In this document: positions 43,786 to 52,427 of the stretch, in pieces | Position numbering within the stretch: the first letter of the stretch is position 1 | How the letters are laid out: each line of letters starts with the position of its first letter | DNA from: CAVSJA01 sp963728145 | Lineage (GTDB): Bacteria; Bacteroidota; Bacteroidia; Chitinophagales; Chitinophagaceae | DNA: 64,000 nt | Direction of reading: 5' to 3' | Assembly: GCA_963728145.1 (NCBI GenBank) | Contig: CAVSJA010000001.1 | Location: 496,001-560,000 of the forward strand | Notes under the pieces: generated by a model | What the model saw: only the letters and a program-made list of their open reading frames with translations | What the model was told of the DNA's origin: nothing | The model's database searches: none | Made by a program: the position numbers and the translations under genes

Positions 43786-43814
43786 GGTTGAAAACCCTTC
43801 CAGGGTTTTCAACC
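43786..43814. repeat. Perfect 13-bp hairpin, possible terminator
   Basis: GGTTGAAAACCCT / AGGGTTTTCAACC with loop TCC. It lies 9 bases after the GH127-like stop. No T-run follows, so it may be a REP-like unit or an mRNA end-stabilising hairpin rather than a terminator. Confidence 0.75.
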
Positions 43815-43855
43815 GTGCCCTTACACGCTCTTAGAATCAATTCTAAATTCAATTT

Positions 43856-45022
43856 ATGCGCTCAAAACTCATTCTTCTAATTCTGATCATCGCATCTATC
43901 AGCTGCAATAATGCTGCAGACAAAACAACTGAAACCGCTAACACGGATACAACTCAAACAATGAAAAAATTTACTGCAACCGAGGCACCTTATGGAGTAG
44001 TGGACGGGCAGAAAGTGACCGAATATACACTCAGTAATCCAAATGGAATGACTGTGAAGATTGTTAACTACGGTGGTATTGTAACCCAAATATTCACGAA
44101 GGATAAGAACGGATCAATGGGAGATGTTGTACTGGGTTTTGATTCACTTGCCGGTTATCGGCAAACAGGCAATCCCTATATGGGTTGCATTGTCGGCCGT
44201 TATGCCAACAGGATTGCCAATGCACAATTCAAACTAGATGGTAAGACCTATAAACTCGCGGCAAACAATAATGGAAATACGCTCCATGGCGGCGTGAAAG
44301 GATACGACAAACGTGTTTGGACAACCGATCATTTTGGAACAAACGATGCTGGCTCGGTTCTCACACTCAAACTAACAAGCCCTGATGGGGAAGAAGGTTA
44401 TCCAGGGACTCTCACTGCTACAGTTGTGTACACAGTTACCGCGGATAATGAATTGAAGATCGATTACAAGGCTACTACCGATAAAGCGACTCCCGTTAAT
44501 CTGACCAATCATAGTTATTTCAATTTGTCCGCCGGTGCGGACTCAACCATACTTGATCATGAGCTGATGATAAAAGCAGATCGGTATACACCGGCTAATG
44601 CTAAACTCATCCCGACCGGTGAACTAAAAGATGTAAAAGGAACTCCTATGGACTTTACTGCAGCAAAAAAGATCGGACAGGATATACAAAAATCTGGAGG
44701 TGATCCGGTTGGATACGATCATAACTGGGTGTTGAATAAAACAGGAAACAATTTGGAATTGATTGGAACACTTTATCACCCAACAAGTGGAAGACTCATG
44801 GAGTTTTATACTACAGAACCGGGTGTACAATTCTATACCGGAAATTTCCTGGATGGATCGTTGACAGGAAAGGGCGGTAAGAAGTATATCAAGAATTCTG
44901 GATTATGTCTCGAAACCCAACATTTTCCGGATTCACCGAATCAACCATCATTTCCCAATACTATCCTGAAACCGGGAGAAACATACACTCAAACTACTAT
45001 CTATAAATTCTCAACCAAATAG
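43856..45022 (+). CDS. Aldose 1-epimerase (galactose mutarotase) lipoprotein
   Basis: 388 residues. Lipoprotein signal MRSKLILLILIIASISC puts it in the periplasm or outer membrane. Mutarotase motifs: VGRYANRIANA, LHGGVKGYDKRVW (catalytic His), TNHSYFNLSAG (second His) and TTEPGVQFYTGNF (catalytic Glu). Interconverts alpha and beta anomers of aldoses; galactose or arabinose released by neighbouring enzymes would be natural substrates. The next gene starts 2 bases after its stop, so the two are one transcription unit. Confidence 0.93.
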   Translation: MRSKLILLILIIASISCNNAADKTTETANTDTTQTMKKFTATEAPYGVVDGQKVTEYTLSNPNGMTVKIVNYGGIVTQIFTKDKNGSMGDVVLGFDSLAGYRQTGNPYMGCIVGRYANRIANAQFKLDGKTYKLAANNNGNTLHGGVKGYDKRVWTTDHFGTNDAGSVLTLKLTSPDGEEGYPGTLTATVVYTVTADNELKIDYKATTDKATPVNLTNHSYFNLSAGADSTILDHELMIKADRYTPANAKLIPTGELKDVKGTPMDFTAAKKIGQDIQKSGGDPVGYDHNWVLNKTGNNLELIGTLYHPTSGRLMEFYTTEPGVQFYTGNFLDGSLTGKGGKKYIKNSGLCLETQHFPDSPNQPSFPNTILKPGETYTQTTIYKFSTK

Positions 45023-45024
45023 GA

Positions 45025-47505
45025 ATGATTTTGCGACGATTGATTTTTGTGGCTGTTGCCTTTCTTGCCTATTGCCTCCCCGAAATTTCGGGGGCCTTTG
45101 CCCAAGTTGCTAAAGCACCCGCGTATCCACTAATAACACACGATCCTTATTTCAGCATTTGGAGTTTTTCAGATAAACTAAATGAAACCTCAACCAAACA
45201 CTGGACAGGAAAAGATCATTCATTAGTTGGATTGATAAGAGTTGATGGCAAAGTGTACAATTTCCTGGGAAAGGCTGAATATCCCGCGGAAGTTTTGATT
45301 CCAACAGGAGAGGATAAACCTTATGCTTGCAAATACACAGAACAGGATCCGGGAACTGTTTGGATGAATGAAAGTTTTGATGATAGCAAGTGGCAGGTTG
45401 GGCGAGCTCCATTTGGAACCGGTTGGGATAATACTGCAGTCACCGAATGGAAATCAAAGTCGATTTGGGTAAGAAGAAGTTTTCAATTGGATGAAATTCC
45501 AACCGAAGACCTTATTCTTCAACTACGGCATGATGATGATGTGCAAGTGTTCATCAATGGAGAACCGGTGTATAGTTGCAAGGATTGTCACACGAGCGAT
45601 ATTCGAGAGTATGTGATAAGTGAGAAAGTAAAAAGCAAATTCAAGAAAGGAAAGAATCTGCTTGCGATGCATTGCATCAACCCTCGTGGATTTAGTTGGC
45701 TTGATGCAGGTATTTCAAAACGGGAAAAAGTAAAAAGTTTGTTGCCGGCGGTTCAAAAATCAGTTGAAATAACGGCTACGCAAACAAAATATGTGTTCAG
45801 TTGTGGTGGAGTGGACCTTGAATTTAATTTTCTTTCTCCTTTAATCGCAACAGACCTTGATCTTTTGTCCCGGCCATTAAGCTTTCTCAGCTTTTCAGTT
45901 GTTTCGAAAGATGGTAAGAACAGAAAAGTCGAAGTCTTAGTGAGCAGTTCGGGCGCAATTGCAGCGAATACAGGTCGAACTAAATTGGCCGCTGAGGTAA
46001 AAGCAACAGGATCTCTTTTATTTGTTAGGTTTGGAAATCCCACTCAACCCATACTGCAAAAGAAAGGAGATGACCTGCGCATCGATTGGGGTTATTTCTA
46101 TACTGCAACTCTGGCTGACAAAGATTGCAGTCTGTTAATCGGCGAGAAAAAATCTTCGATCAGGGATTTTGTTGAGAATACGCGTTCTGAACGCCCAAAC
46201 AAAGCAGAAGGCAACGATTTGGTTTCGGACGCTTATTTCACATTAACAAGCCAGCGAGAACATTCTCCTTTGAAAACAATGGTCCTCGCTTACGATGATC
46301 TGTATTCAATCGAATACTTCAATCAAAATCTTCAGGCCTGGTGGAAAAAGAATTTTACAAATATGGATGAGTTGATCCGCCGATCCTTCGAAGATTTTAC
46401 TGCTATTAAATCAAAATGCGATGCTTTTGATAATAAACTATATGCGGATACCTACAACGCCGGAGGAGAGTACTATGCTAAATTGTGTGTTCTGGCATAC
46501 AGACAATCACTCGCTGCCCATAAATTGGTAAGAGGTCCTGCGGGTGAAATCCTCTTTCCTCAAAAAGAAAATTTTAGTAATGGATCGATCTGGACAGTCG
46601 ATGTTACATATCCATCAGCACCACTCACATTAATTTATAATCCCGATTTGTTAAAAGGAATGACCGATCCATTATTTTATTACAGTGAAAGCGGAAAATG
46701 GACCAAACCATTCCCGGCGCATGATCTCGGCACATATCCAATAGCTAACGGGCAAACTTATCCGGAAGATATGCCCGTTGAAGAAGCAGGTAATATGATA
46801 ATTCTTTCCGCAGCAATTTGCAAGGCAGAAAGAAAACCAGACTATGCAAGGAAACATTGGAAAATGCTAGGACAGTGGGTTGAATTCCTGGTAAAGGATG
46901 GATTTGATCCCGCTAATCAACTGTGCACGGATGATTTTGCCGGACATTTGGCGAGAAACATAAATCTTTCAATGAAAGCTATAGTTGGAATAGGTTCTTA
47001 TGCGATGATGGCGGAAATGTTGGGTGAAAAAGAAACAGCAACTAAATACAAAAAAATCGCATCGGATTATGCAAAGAAATGGATTTGGATGGCCAAAGAT
47101 GGAGATCACTATGCGTTGACATTCGATAAGAAGGGCACCTGGAGCCAGAAATACAATTTGGTTTGGGACAAACTGCTTGGATTGAACTTATTTCCAAAAG
47201 ATGTTTACGATACGGAGATAAAATATTATCTCACTAAACAAAACACATATGGCCTTCCTTTGGATAGCCGGCGAACTTATACCAAAAATGATTGGATAAT
47301 TTGGACTGCAACCCTTGCATCAAATCAAAAGGATTTTGAATCATTGGTCAGGCCAGTATATAAATTCGCAACTGAAACATCTACGAGGGTTCCGCTTAGT
47401 GACTGGCATGAAACCATTTCAGGCAAACAAGTCGGTTTCCAGGCGAGAAGTGTGGTAGGAGGCTATTTTATTAAATTATTAGAGTACCGATGGAAAAACA
47501 GGTAA
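45025..47505 (+). CDS. Secreted DUF4964/DUF4965-type (glutaminase-like) protein with a beta-sandwich insert
   Basis: 826 residues. Signal peptide containing a palindromic coding stretch, then AYPLITHDPYFSIWSFSDKL and TKHWTGKDHSLVGLIRVDG, typical of DUF4964. Residues about 100-215 form an inserted galactose-binding-like domain (WVRRSFQL...VFINGEPVY...KGKNLLAMHCINPRG) as in GH2 enzymes. The C-terminal half (from about 440) is an (alpha/alpha)6 toroid with LSDWHETISGKQVGFQARSVVG. The family was first annotated as glutaminase; in glycan loci it may be a glycosidase. Activity unproven. Confidence 0.8.
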   Translation: MILRRLIFVAVAFLAYCLPEISGAFAQVAKAPAYPLITHDPYFSIWSFSDKLNETSTKHWTGKDHSLVGLIRVDGKVYNFLGKAEYPAEVLIPTGEDKPYACKYTEQDPGTVWMNESFDDSKWQVGRAPFGTGWDNTAVTEWKSKSIWVRRSFQLDEIPTEDLILQLRHDDDVQVFINGEPVYSCKDCHTSDIREYVISEKVKSKFKKGKNLLAMHCINPRGFSWLDAGISKREKVKSLLPAVQKSVEITATQTKYVFSCGGVDLEFNFLSPLIATDLDLLSRPLSFLSFSVVSKDGKNRKVEVLVSSSGAIAANTGRTKLAAEVKATGSLLFVRFGNPTQPILQKKGDDLRIDWGYFYTATLADKDCSLLIGEKKSSIRDFVENTRSERPNKAEGNDLVSDAYFTLTSQREHSPLKTMVLAYDDLYSIEYFNQNLQAWWKKNFTNMDELIRRSFEDFTAIKSKCDAFDNKLYADTYNAGGEYYAKLCVLAYRQSLAAHKLVRGPAGEILFPQKENFSNGSIWTVDVTYPSAPLTLIYNPDLLKGMTDPLFYYSESGKWTKPFPAHDLGTYPIANGQTYPEDMPVEEAGNMIILSAAICKAERKPDYARKHWKMLGQWVEFLVKDGFDPANQLCTDDFAGHLARNINLSMKAIVGIGSYAMMAEMLGEKETATKYKKIASDYAKKWIWMAKDGDHYALTFDKKGTWSQKYNLVWDKLLGLNLFPKDVYDTEIKYYLTKQNTYGLPLDSRRTYTKNDWIIWTATLASNQKDFESLVRPVYKFATETSTRVPLSDWHETISGKQVGFQARSVVGGYFIKLLEYRWKNR
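45078..45093 (+). repeat. 16-bp palindrome inside a signal-peptide coding region
   Basis: CCCCGAAATTTCGGGG, perfect, encoding the segment LPEISG between the hydrophobic core and the cleavage site (AFAQ). It resembles the CCCGA..TCGGG intergenic palindromes at 14374 and 31408. Confidence 0.7.
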
Positions 47506-47506
47506 T

Positions 47507-48556
47507 ATGAAAAGATGGATATTATTACAATTGCTTAATGTTCTTTTTCTAGTTTCTTTTTCTCAGAACAAAGCAATCTGGTCAAAGGAAAAAGCCAGTG
47601 AATGGTATAGCAAGCAACCCTGGCTGGTTGGTGCCAATTTCTTACCCAGCACAGCTATCAATCAATTAGAAATGTGGCAGGCAGAAAGTTTTGATGCAGC
47701 AACGATCGAAAGAGAATTAGGCTGGGCAAGGCAAATTGGAATGAATGTGATGCGTGTCTATCTGCATGATCTTGCCTGGAAAAAAGATGCTGCCGATTTC
47801 AAAAAACGGATCAATGAATTTCTAACAATTGCCGACAGACAAAAAATAAAAGCATTATTTGTATTCTTCGATGATTGCTGGAATCCAAATGCAGCAATCG
47901 GTAAACAACCCGATCCCAAACCAGGCATTCATAACAGTGGTTGGGTAAGAAGTCCAAATAAAGCAACTCATGATGATCCTTCTCAATGGGGTTATCTCGA
48001 AACTTATGTAAAGGATATCCTCCAAACCTTTAAAGATGACCAGCGTATCCTGATGTGGGATCTATACAATGAACCTGGAAATAGCGGATACAATGAAGGT
48101 TCCTTGCCTCTATTAAAGAATATTTTCGCATGGGCATCAGAGATAAGACCATCTCAACCATTGACAGTAGGAACCTGGTATCCAAATAAGGTTCTTAACG
48201 AATTTCAATTGAGCAACTCTGACGTCATTACATTTCATAATTACAGCAATGCTGAAAATTTGAAACAGGAGCTTGATTCATTAAAGAAGTTTGGAAGACC
48301 GATGATTTGTACAGAATATATGGCAAGATCACGAGGAAGCCGCTTTGAAACGCATTTGCCGATTTTTAAGGCGAATAATGTTGGCGCTATCAATTGGGGA
48401 TTGGTTTCAGGGAAAAGCAATACGATCTATCAATGGGATACGCCCATACCGGATGGATCCGAACCAAAACTTTGGTTTCATGATGTTTTTAGAAAGGATG
48501 GATCGCCATATGATGAAAAAGAGGTTAAAGTGATCAAAGAGCTTACAGGAAGATAA
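47507..48556 (+). CDS. Secreted clan GH-A-like glycoside hydrolase
   Basis: 349 residues with a signal peptide (MKRWILLQLLNVLFLVSFSQ). A TIM barrel with the two clan A glutamates: acid/base in LMWDLYNEPGNS and nucleophile in RPMICTEYMAR, followed by INWGLVSGKSNTIYQW, the usual barrel-closing strand. Similar proteins are annotated as GH5-like cellulases or xylanases without a confirmed substrate. It starts 1 base after the preceding stop, so it is in the galM-like operon. The IS110 element lies just downstream. Confidence 0.83.
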   Translation: MKRWILLQLLNVLFLVSFSQNKAIWSKEKASEWYSKQPWLVGANFLPSTAINQLEMWQAESFDAATIERELGWARQIGMNVMRVYLHDLAWKKDAADFKKRINEFLTIADRQKIKALFVFFDDCWNPNAAIGKQPDPKPGIHNSGWVRSPNKATHDDPSQWGYLETYVKDILQTFKDDQRILMWDLYNEPGNSGYNEGSLPLLKNIFAWASEIRPSQPLTVGTWYPNKVLNEFQLSNSDVITFHNYSNAENLKQELDSLKKFGRPMICTEYMARSRGSRFETHLPIFKANNVGAINWGLVSGKSNTIYQWDTPIPDGSEPKLWFHDVFRKDGSPYDEKEVKVIKELTGR

Positions 48557-48560
48557 AAGA

Positions 48561-48633
48561 TTTTCCTCCGCGCCTTTGCGCCTTTGCGGTTTCCCTATTG
48601 TGCGGAGGAGGTAGACCGCAAAGGCGCAAAGGC
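48561..48633. repeat. CGCAAAGGCGCAAAGGC palindrome, right arm interrupted
   Basis: Left arm 48561-48590 (TTTTCCTCCGCGCCTTTGCG... GGT) pairs with ACCGCAAAGGCGCAAAGGC at 48615-48633 over 19 perfect bases. The palindrome should continue GCGGAGGAAAA. Here that part is missing, and GCGGAGAAAG appears instead at 49899-49908, after the IS110 element. The repeat is thus the apparent insertion target. Confidence 0.8.
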
Positions 48634-48699
48634 CTTTAGATTAATAATGTTCTTTGACAATATTGGAATAAGGAATTGTTTGAAGCTAGAAATTTGTGA

Positions 48700-48845
48700 A
48701 AGAGAATGGGGTGAACTTTGCAAAGGCATAGACTAAGGGGTCTATTCCGCGTATCAGTCCCCATCCTCCTTCACGGTTGCCAAGGCCCAGTTAGAATACT
48801 AAGTCCTACAGAGACTAATTAAAGGTCTTAGGCTAGGCAACTTTT
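48700..48845 (+). ncRNA. Candidate bridge RNA of the IS110 element
   Basis: Two stem-loop domains upstream of the transposase. Domain 1: outer stem GAGAATGGGG (48702-48711) with CCCCATCCTC (48759-48768), nine of ten paired; inner hairpin ATAGAC / GTCTAT (48728-48745). The internal loop holds GCAAAGGC (48720-48727), identical to the left flank, and TCCGCGTAT (48746-48754), complementary to ATACGCGGA of the right flank. Domain 2: outer stem GTTGCC / GGCAAC (48776-48841); its loop holds TTAGAATAC and AAGTC, both present at the right end (49885-49898), and TAAAGG, complementary to CCTTTA at the left end. This is the layout of target- and donor-binding loops. Confidence 0.7.
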
Positions 48846-48870
48846 TAATAAAAGTCCTAAAAACAAAGCT

Positions 48871-49869
48871 ATGAAAGTTCCTCAAATCATCGGAGCCGAC
48901 CTCTCCAAAAAAACTATTGATTTTGTCAGCCATGCCTTCAATACTCATCTTCAGATAAGTAACGATGCTGAAGGTTTCCAGGAACTAATGACCTGGCTGG
49001 CCAGGCAAAAAATTATTACTTCAGAAATTATGATTGTGATGGAACACACCGGACTTTACAGTTGCGCACTTGAAGAGTTTCTGCATCTGAATTGCATTGC
49101 TTTTTCTAAAGTATCTGGCCTGGCTATCAAGCGTTCGATGGGACTTGTTCGGGGCAAAAATGACAAGATCGATGCACGCAGAATTGCTCAGTATGGTTTT
49201 GAAAAACAAAACAGCCTGACAATAGAGCAAGCTCCAAACGAGATGTTTAAACAGCTCAAATTGCTTTATTCCACCCGTGCAAAACTGGTTCAGCAACGGG
49301 CAGGTTTACTTACCACGGTACAGGAATATCAGCAAGCACTGGCATTGAAAAAATCGAATCTGGTCCTTAGCTCGCATTTGCGCATCATCCGAACACTGGA
49401 TCTGGAAATTAAAAAGCTGGATGCTGCTATTAAAGCAATGGTCGAAACAGATGAAAAGATCAATACCAATTATCGCTTGTTGCAAACTATCAAAGGCGTG
49501 GGCAAGGTACTGGCACTGGCGATGATCATTAAAACCGGAAATTTTACCCGCTTTGTAAATAGCCGAAAGTTTGCCAGCTTTTGCGGGACAGCACCTTTTG
49601 AACATCGATCAGGAACAAGTATCCGTGGTAAAACCAAAGTCAGTCACCTGGCTGATAAAGCAGTGAAAACTTTACTGGACCTAAGTGCTAAATCCGCTAT
49701 CCAATATGACAAAGAACTACGTGAATATTATTTAAAAAGAATCGCCGCAGGAAAAGCTAAAATGAGTACTATCAACAACGTTCGAAACAAGATCCTGCAC
49801 CGAATCTTCGCTGTTATCAACCGACAATCACCTTATCAACCAATATTTAATCCAACCCTAAAAAACTAA
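48871..49869 (+). CDS. IS110-family transposase (DEDD recombinase)
   Basis: 332 residues. N-terminal RuvC-like domain with the DEDD residues D10 (IGADLSKK), E58 (VMEHTG), D98 and D101 (KNDKIDARRIA). A coiled helical middle (about 125-195), then the Transposase_20 domain with TIKGVGKVLA and the serine motif APFEHRSGTS (S247 the likely nucleophile). Full length and intact, so the element may still be mobile. Such enzymes recombine DNA guided by a bridge RNA encoded in the same element. Confidence 0.93.
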   Translation: MKVPQIIGADLSKKTIDFVSHAFNTHLQISNDAEGFQELMTWLARQKIITSEIMIVMEHTGLYSCALEEFLHLNCIAFSKVSGLAIKRSMGLVRGKNDKIDARRIAQYGFEKQNSLTIEQAPNEMFKQLKLLYSTRAKLVQQRAGLLTTVQEYQQALALKKSNLVLSSHLRIIRTLDLEIKKLDAAIKAMVETDEKINTNYRLLQTIKGVGKVLALAMIIKTGNFTRFVNSRKFASFCGTAPFEHRSGTSIRGKTKVSHLADKAVKTLLDLSAKSAIQYDKELREYYLKRIAAGKAKMSTINNVRNKILHRIFAVINRQSPYQPIFNPTLKN

Positions 49870-49925
49870 AATTTGTTTTATTCCAAGTCTTAGAATACGC
49901 GGAGAAAGAATACAAACTAGAATAC

Positions 49926-52286
49926 ATGAGGTCGCTAATCTATATCGCGTTTTTGTTAGCTATTCAAAACGCATCAGCTCAGTCTTACATCCCGGAAAAG
50001 AACAACAAGCTCTTCAAGATTCAACCCAAGGTTCCCATAAATGCTTATGCGTTTAATATTCGCGATGTTAAACTACTCCATGGCCCATTCAGGAAAGCCA
50101 TGCAATTAGATAGCGCTTATGTGATCTCATTGAAACCGGATCGCTTATTACACCGCTTTCATAAACATGCCGGACTTCCTACAAAGGACTCGGTTTATGG
50201 TGGATGGGAGAGTGAAGGACTTTCGGGTCATACACTAGGGCATTATCTTTCTGCTGCTTCGATATTATTTGTTACTACTGGGAATCCTGAGTTCAAAAAA
50301 AATGTCGATTACACAATAGATGAATTAGTCCGTTGCCAGCAGGCGAGAAAAACCGGCTATATCGGCGCCATACCAAAAGAGGATTCAATATTTGGTAAAG
50401 TAGCAAAGGGTGAGATTCGCTCTTCTGGTTTTGACCTCAATGGAGGATGGAGCCCCTGGTACACTGTGCACAAAATAATGGCTGGATTGGTAGACGCATA
50501 TTTATATGCAGGAAATAAGCAGGCGCTAACTGTGGTTACGGGAATGGCTGACTGGACTTACAATACCGTGAACCACCTTCCGGATTCACTTCGATTGAAG
50601 ATGCTGAATTGTGAATATGGCGGAATGAATGATGTGCTTGCAAATATTTATGCATTAACCGGAAATAAGAAGTGGTTAGATCTTTCATATAAGTTCTATG
50701 ATGAATTCGTCATGGGCAAGCTGGCGCAAGGCATCGATCCAATGCCAGGAAAGCATTCAAATACAAATGTGCCGAAAGCAATCGGTAGTGCGGCTCAATA
50801 CGAACTTACCGGCAATGAAAGAGACAAAACCATCGCCTCTTTCTTCTGGGATATAATGGTGCATAAGCATACTTATGTAATTGGAGGAAACAGCAATTAC
50901 GAATATTGCGGGGAAGCGGGAAAACTAAATGATCGTTTGAGTGATAACACCTGCGAAACCTGCAATACCTATAACATGCTAAAGCTGACCAGGCATTTGT
51001 TTTCATGGCAACCGACATCCTCCTTGATGGATTATTACGAACGGGCTTTGTACAACCATATTCTCGCTTCACAAAATCCGGAGACGGGAATGATGTGTTA
51101 TTTTGTTCCATTGAGAATGGGAACAAGAAAAACATTCAGCAATCCATACAGAACATTCACCTGTTGTGTGGGTAGCGGAATCGAGAACCACTCGAAATAC
51201 GGAGAACAAATCTATAGTCACGATAAAGCGAATTCAATCTATGTAAACCTGTTTATTCCTTCTGTTTTGACCTGGAAGGAACAAAAGATTGTTTTGAGAC
51301 AGGAAACAGATTTTCCAAAATCAAATTCAGTCAATTTCATTTACGAAGGATCGAAATCAAAATCATTCACGGTTTATGTCCGAAAACCAAATTGGACAAG
51401 AGGAACTGTACAATTCTTTAAAAATGGAGTAGCGATGAAGATTGAATTAACCAATGAGGCCAATGGTTATTTCAATATAAAGGATAAATGGAAGAAGGGC
51501 GATAAATTGGAACTAAGATTCCCAATGGCACTTTACACCGAATCAATGCCCGACAATCCCAACAGAATTGCTTTTTTATATGGACCGATTGTCCTGGCAG
51601 GTCAACTTGGAAAAGAAATGCCGGATCCGGTTTATGGTACACCGGTATTGCTAACGGATAATCGCAATATCAACGATTGGATCAAGCCCGCTGTTGATCA
51701 GCCCTTGCAATTTGAAATGCAAAAGGTTGGGAAGCCATTCGATGTAAAACTGATCCCTTTTTATCAAACCTACGATCAATATTATAGCGTGTACTGGGAT
51801 TATTTTACCAGCGCTGACTGGGCGGCAAGACAAAAAGAATATGAGGATGAAAAGAAAAGAGAAAAAGAAATCGAAGAAAAAACAATCGATTATTTCCGCG
51901 TAGGGGAGATGCAACCCGAACGAGATCATAACCTGACTGCAAGCGAACGATCATATGTGAGTCACGCCCTCGGAATCGCCGGCCGCGAGGCCCGTTCCGG
52001 GAATTATTTCTCCTTCGAAATGAAGGTGGATAATTCTGTTAAGAACAACCTGCTCCTGAAATTTATCGGCGACGATAAGGATCGTAAATTTGACATCCTG
52101 ATCGACGGCACCCGAATCGCCACCGAAGAATGGAAAGGAGGCCAAACAGGAAAGTTCTATGAAAAGGAATATTCAATTCCACAGGACCTTATCAACAACA
52201 AATCCAAAATCACGGTCCGTATTGAAGCGAACTACGGAAAAACCGCTGGAAGAGTTTTTGGAGTGAGAACTATCAAAGCATCTTGA
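49926..52286 (+). CDS. DUF1680 beta-L-arabinofuranosidase, GH146-like
   Basis: 786 residues with signal peptide (MRSLIYIAFLLAIQNASAQ). Catalytic barrel with TCETCN (C343-E344-C346) and FTCCVGSG (C413-C414), the zinc-thiolate site of clan members. The extra C-terminal beta region (from about 620) with a lysine/glutamate-rich linker (EYEDEKKREKEIEEK) gives the longer form seen in GH146 enzymes, which release beta-L-arabinofuranose from arabinan or glycoprotein side chains. Start lies about 30 bases after the IS110 right end, so its expression may have been altered by the insertion. Confidence 0.87.
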   Translation: MRSLIYIAFLLAIQNASAQSYIPEKNNKLFKIQPKVPINAYAFNIRDVKLLHGPFRKAMQLDSAYVISLKPDRLLHRFHKHAGLPTKDSVYGGWESEGLSGHTLGHYLSAASILFVTTGNPEFKKNVDYTIDELVRCQQARKTGYIGAIPKEDSIFGKVAKGEIRSSGFDLNGGWSPWYTVHKIMAGLVDAYLYAGNKQALTVVTGMADWTYNTVNHLPDSLRLKMLNCEYGGMNDVLANIYALTGNKKWLDLSYKFYDEFVMGKLAQGIDPMPGKHSNTNVPKAIGSAAQYELTGNERDKTIASFFWDIMVHKHTYVIGGNSNYEYCGEAGKLNDRLSDNTCETCNTYNMLKLTRHLFSWQPTSSLMDYYERALYNHILASQNPETGMMCYFVPLRMGTRKTFSNPYRTFTCCVGSGIENHSKYGEQIYSHDKANSIYVNLFIPSVLTWKEQKIVLRQETDFPKSNSVNFIYEGSKSKSFTVYVRKPNWTRGTVQFFKNGVAMKIELTNEANGYFNIKDKWKKGDKLELRFPMALYTESMPDNPNRIAFLYGPIVLAGQLGKEMPDPVYGTPVLLTDNRNINDWIKPAVDQPLQFEMQKVGKPFDVKLIPFYQTYDQYYSVYWDYFTSADWAARQKEYEDEKKREKEIEEKTIDYFRVGEMQPERDHNLTASERSYVSHALGIAGREARSGNYFSFEMKVDNSVKNNLLLKFIGDDKDRKFDILIDGTRIATEEWKGGQTGKFYEKEYSIPQDLINNKSKITVRIEANYGKTAGRVFGVRTIKAS

Positions 52287-52367
52287 TTATTGATTATTTA
52301 TTATTGATTATTATTGTCGTTGGCAGGTTTCAATAATCAATAATTAATAATCAATAATTAATAATTA
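52284..52367. repeat. Inverted pair of 7-bp tandem arrays (ATTATTG / AATAATC)
   Basis: Left arm 52284-52316 (TTGATTATTGATTATT style) overlaps the TGA stop of the GH146-like gene; right arm 52331-52367 repeats AATAATC/AATAATT. Same unit as 4050 and 57428. Lies between two co-directional genes. Confidence 0.8.
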
Positions 52368-52427
52368 AAAAAAACTTACACTTAAAGTATCTAAGACAAC
52401 AACATAAACAGCTCAGGATTTAACGTT

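Larger units (their letters stand above)
48634..49894 (+). mobile_element. IS110-family insertion sequence (ends approximate)
   Basis: About 1.26 kb: a 237-base non-coding left part and one transposase gene. No inverted ends, as usual for IS110. The ends are placed by the interrupted palindrome: left flank ends GCAAAGGC (48626-48633), right flank resumes with ATACGCGGA (49895-49903). A CT dinucleotide follows the left flank (48634-48635) and another lies at 49889-49890; IS110-type cores are often CT, but the exact core and the last few bases on the right cannot be fixed from one copy. Confidence 0.75.

Noticed and set aside
48557..48870. tRNA or attachment site at the IS110 insertion
   Set aside because: No cloverleaf or CCA-like end is visible; the flank is a palindromic repeat.
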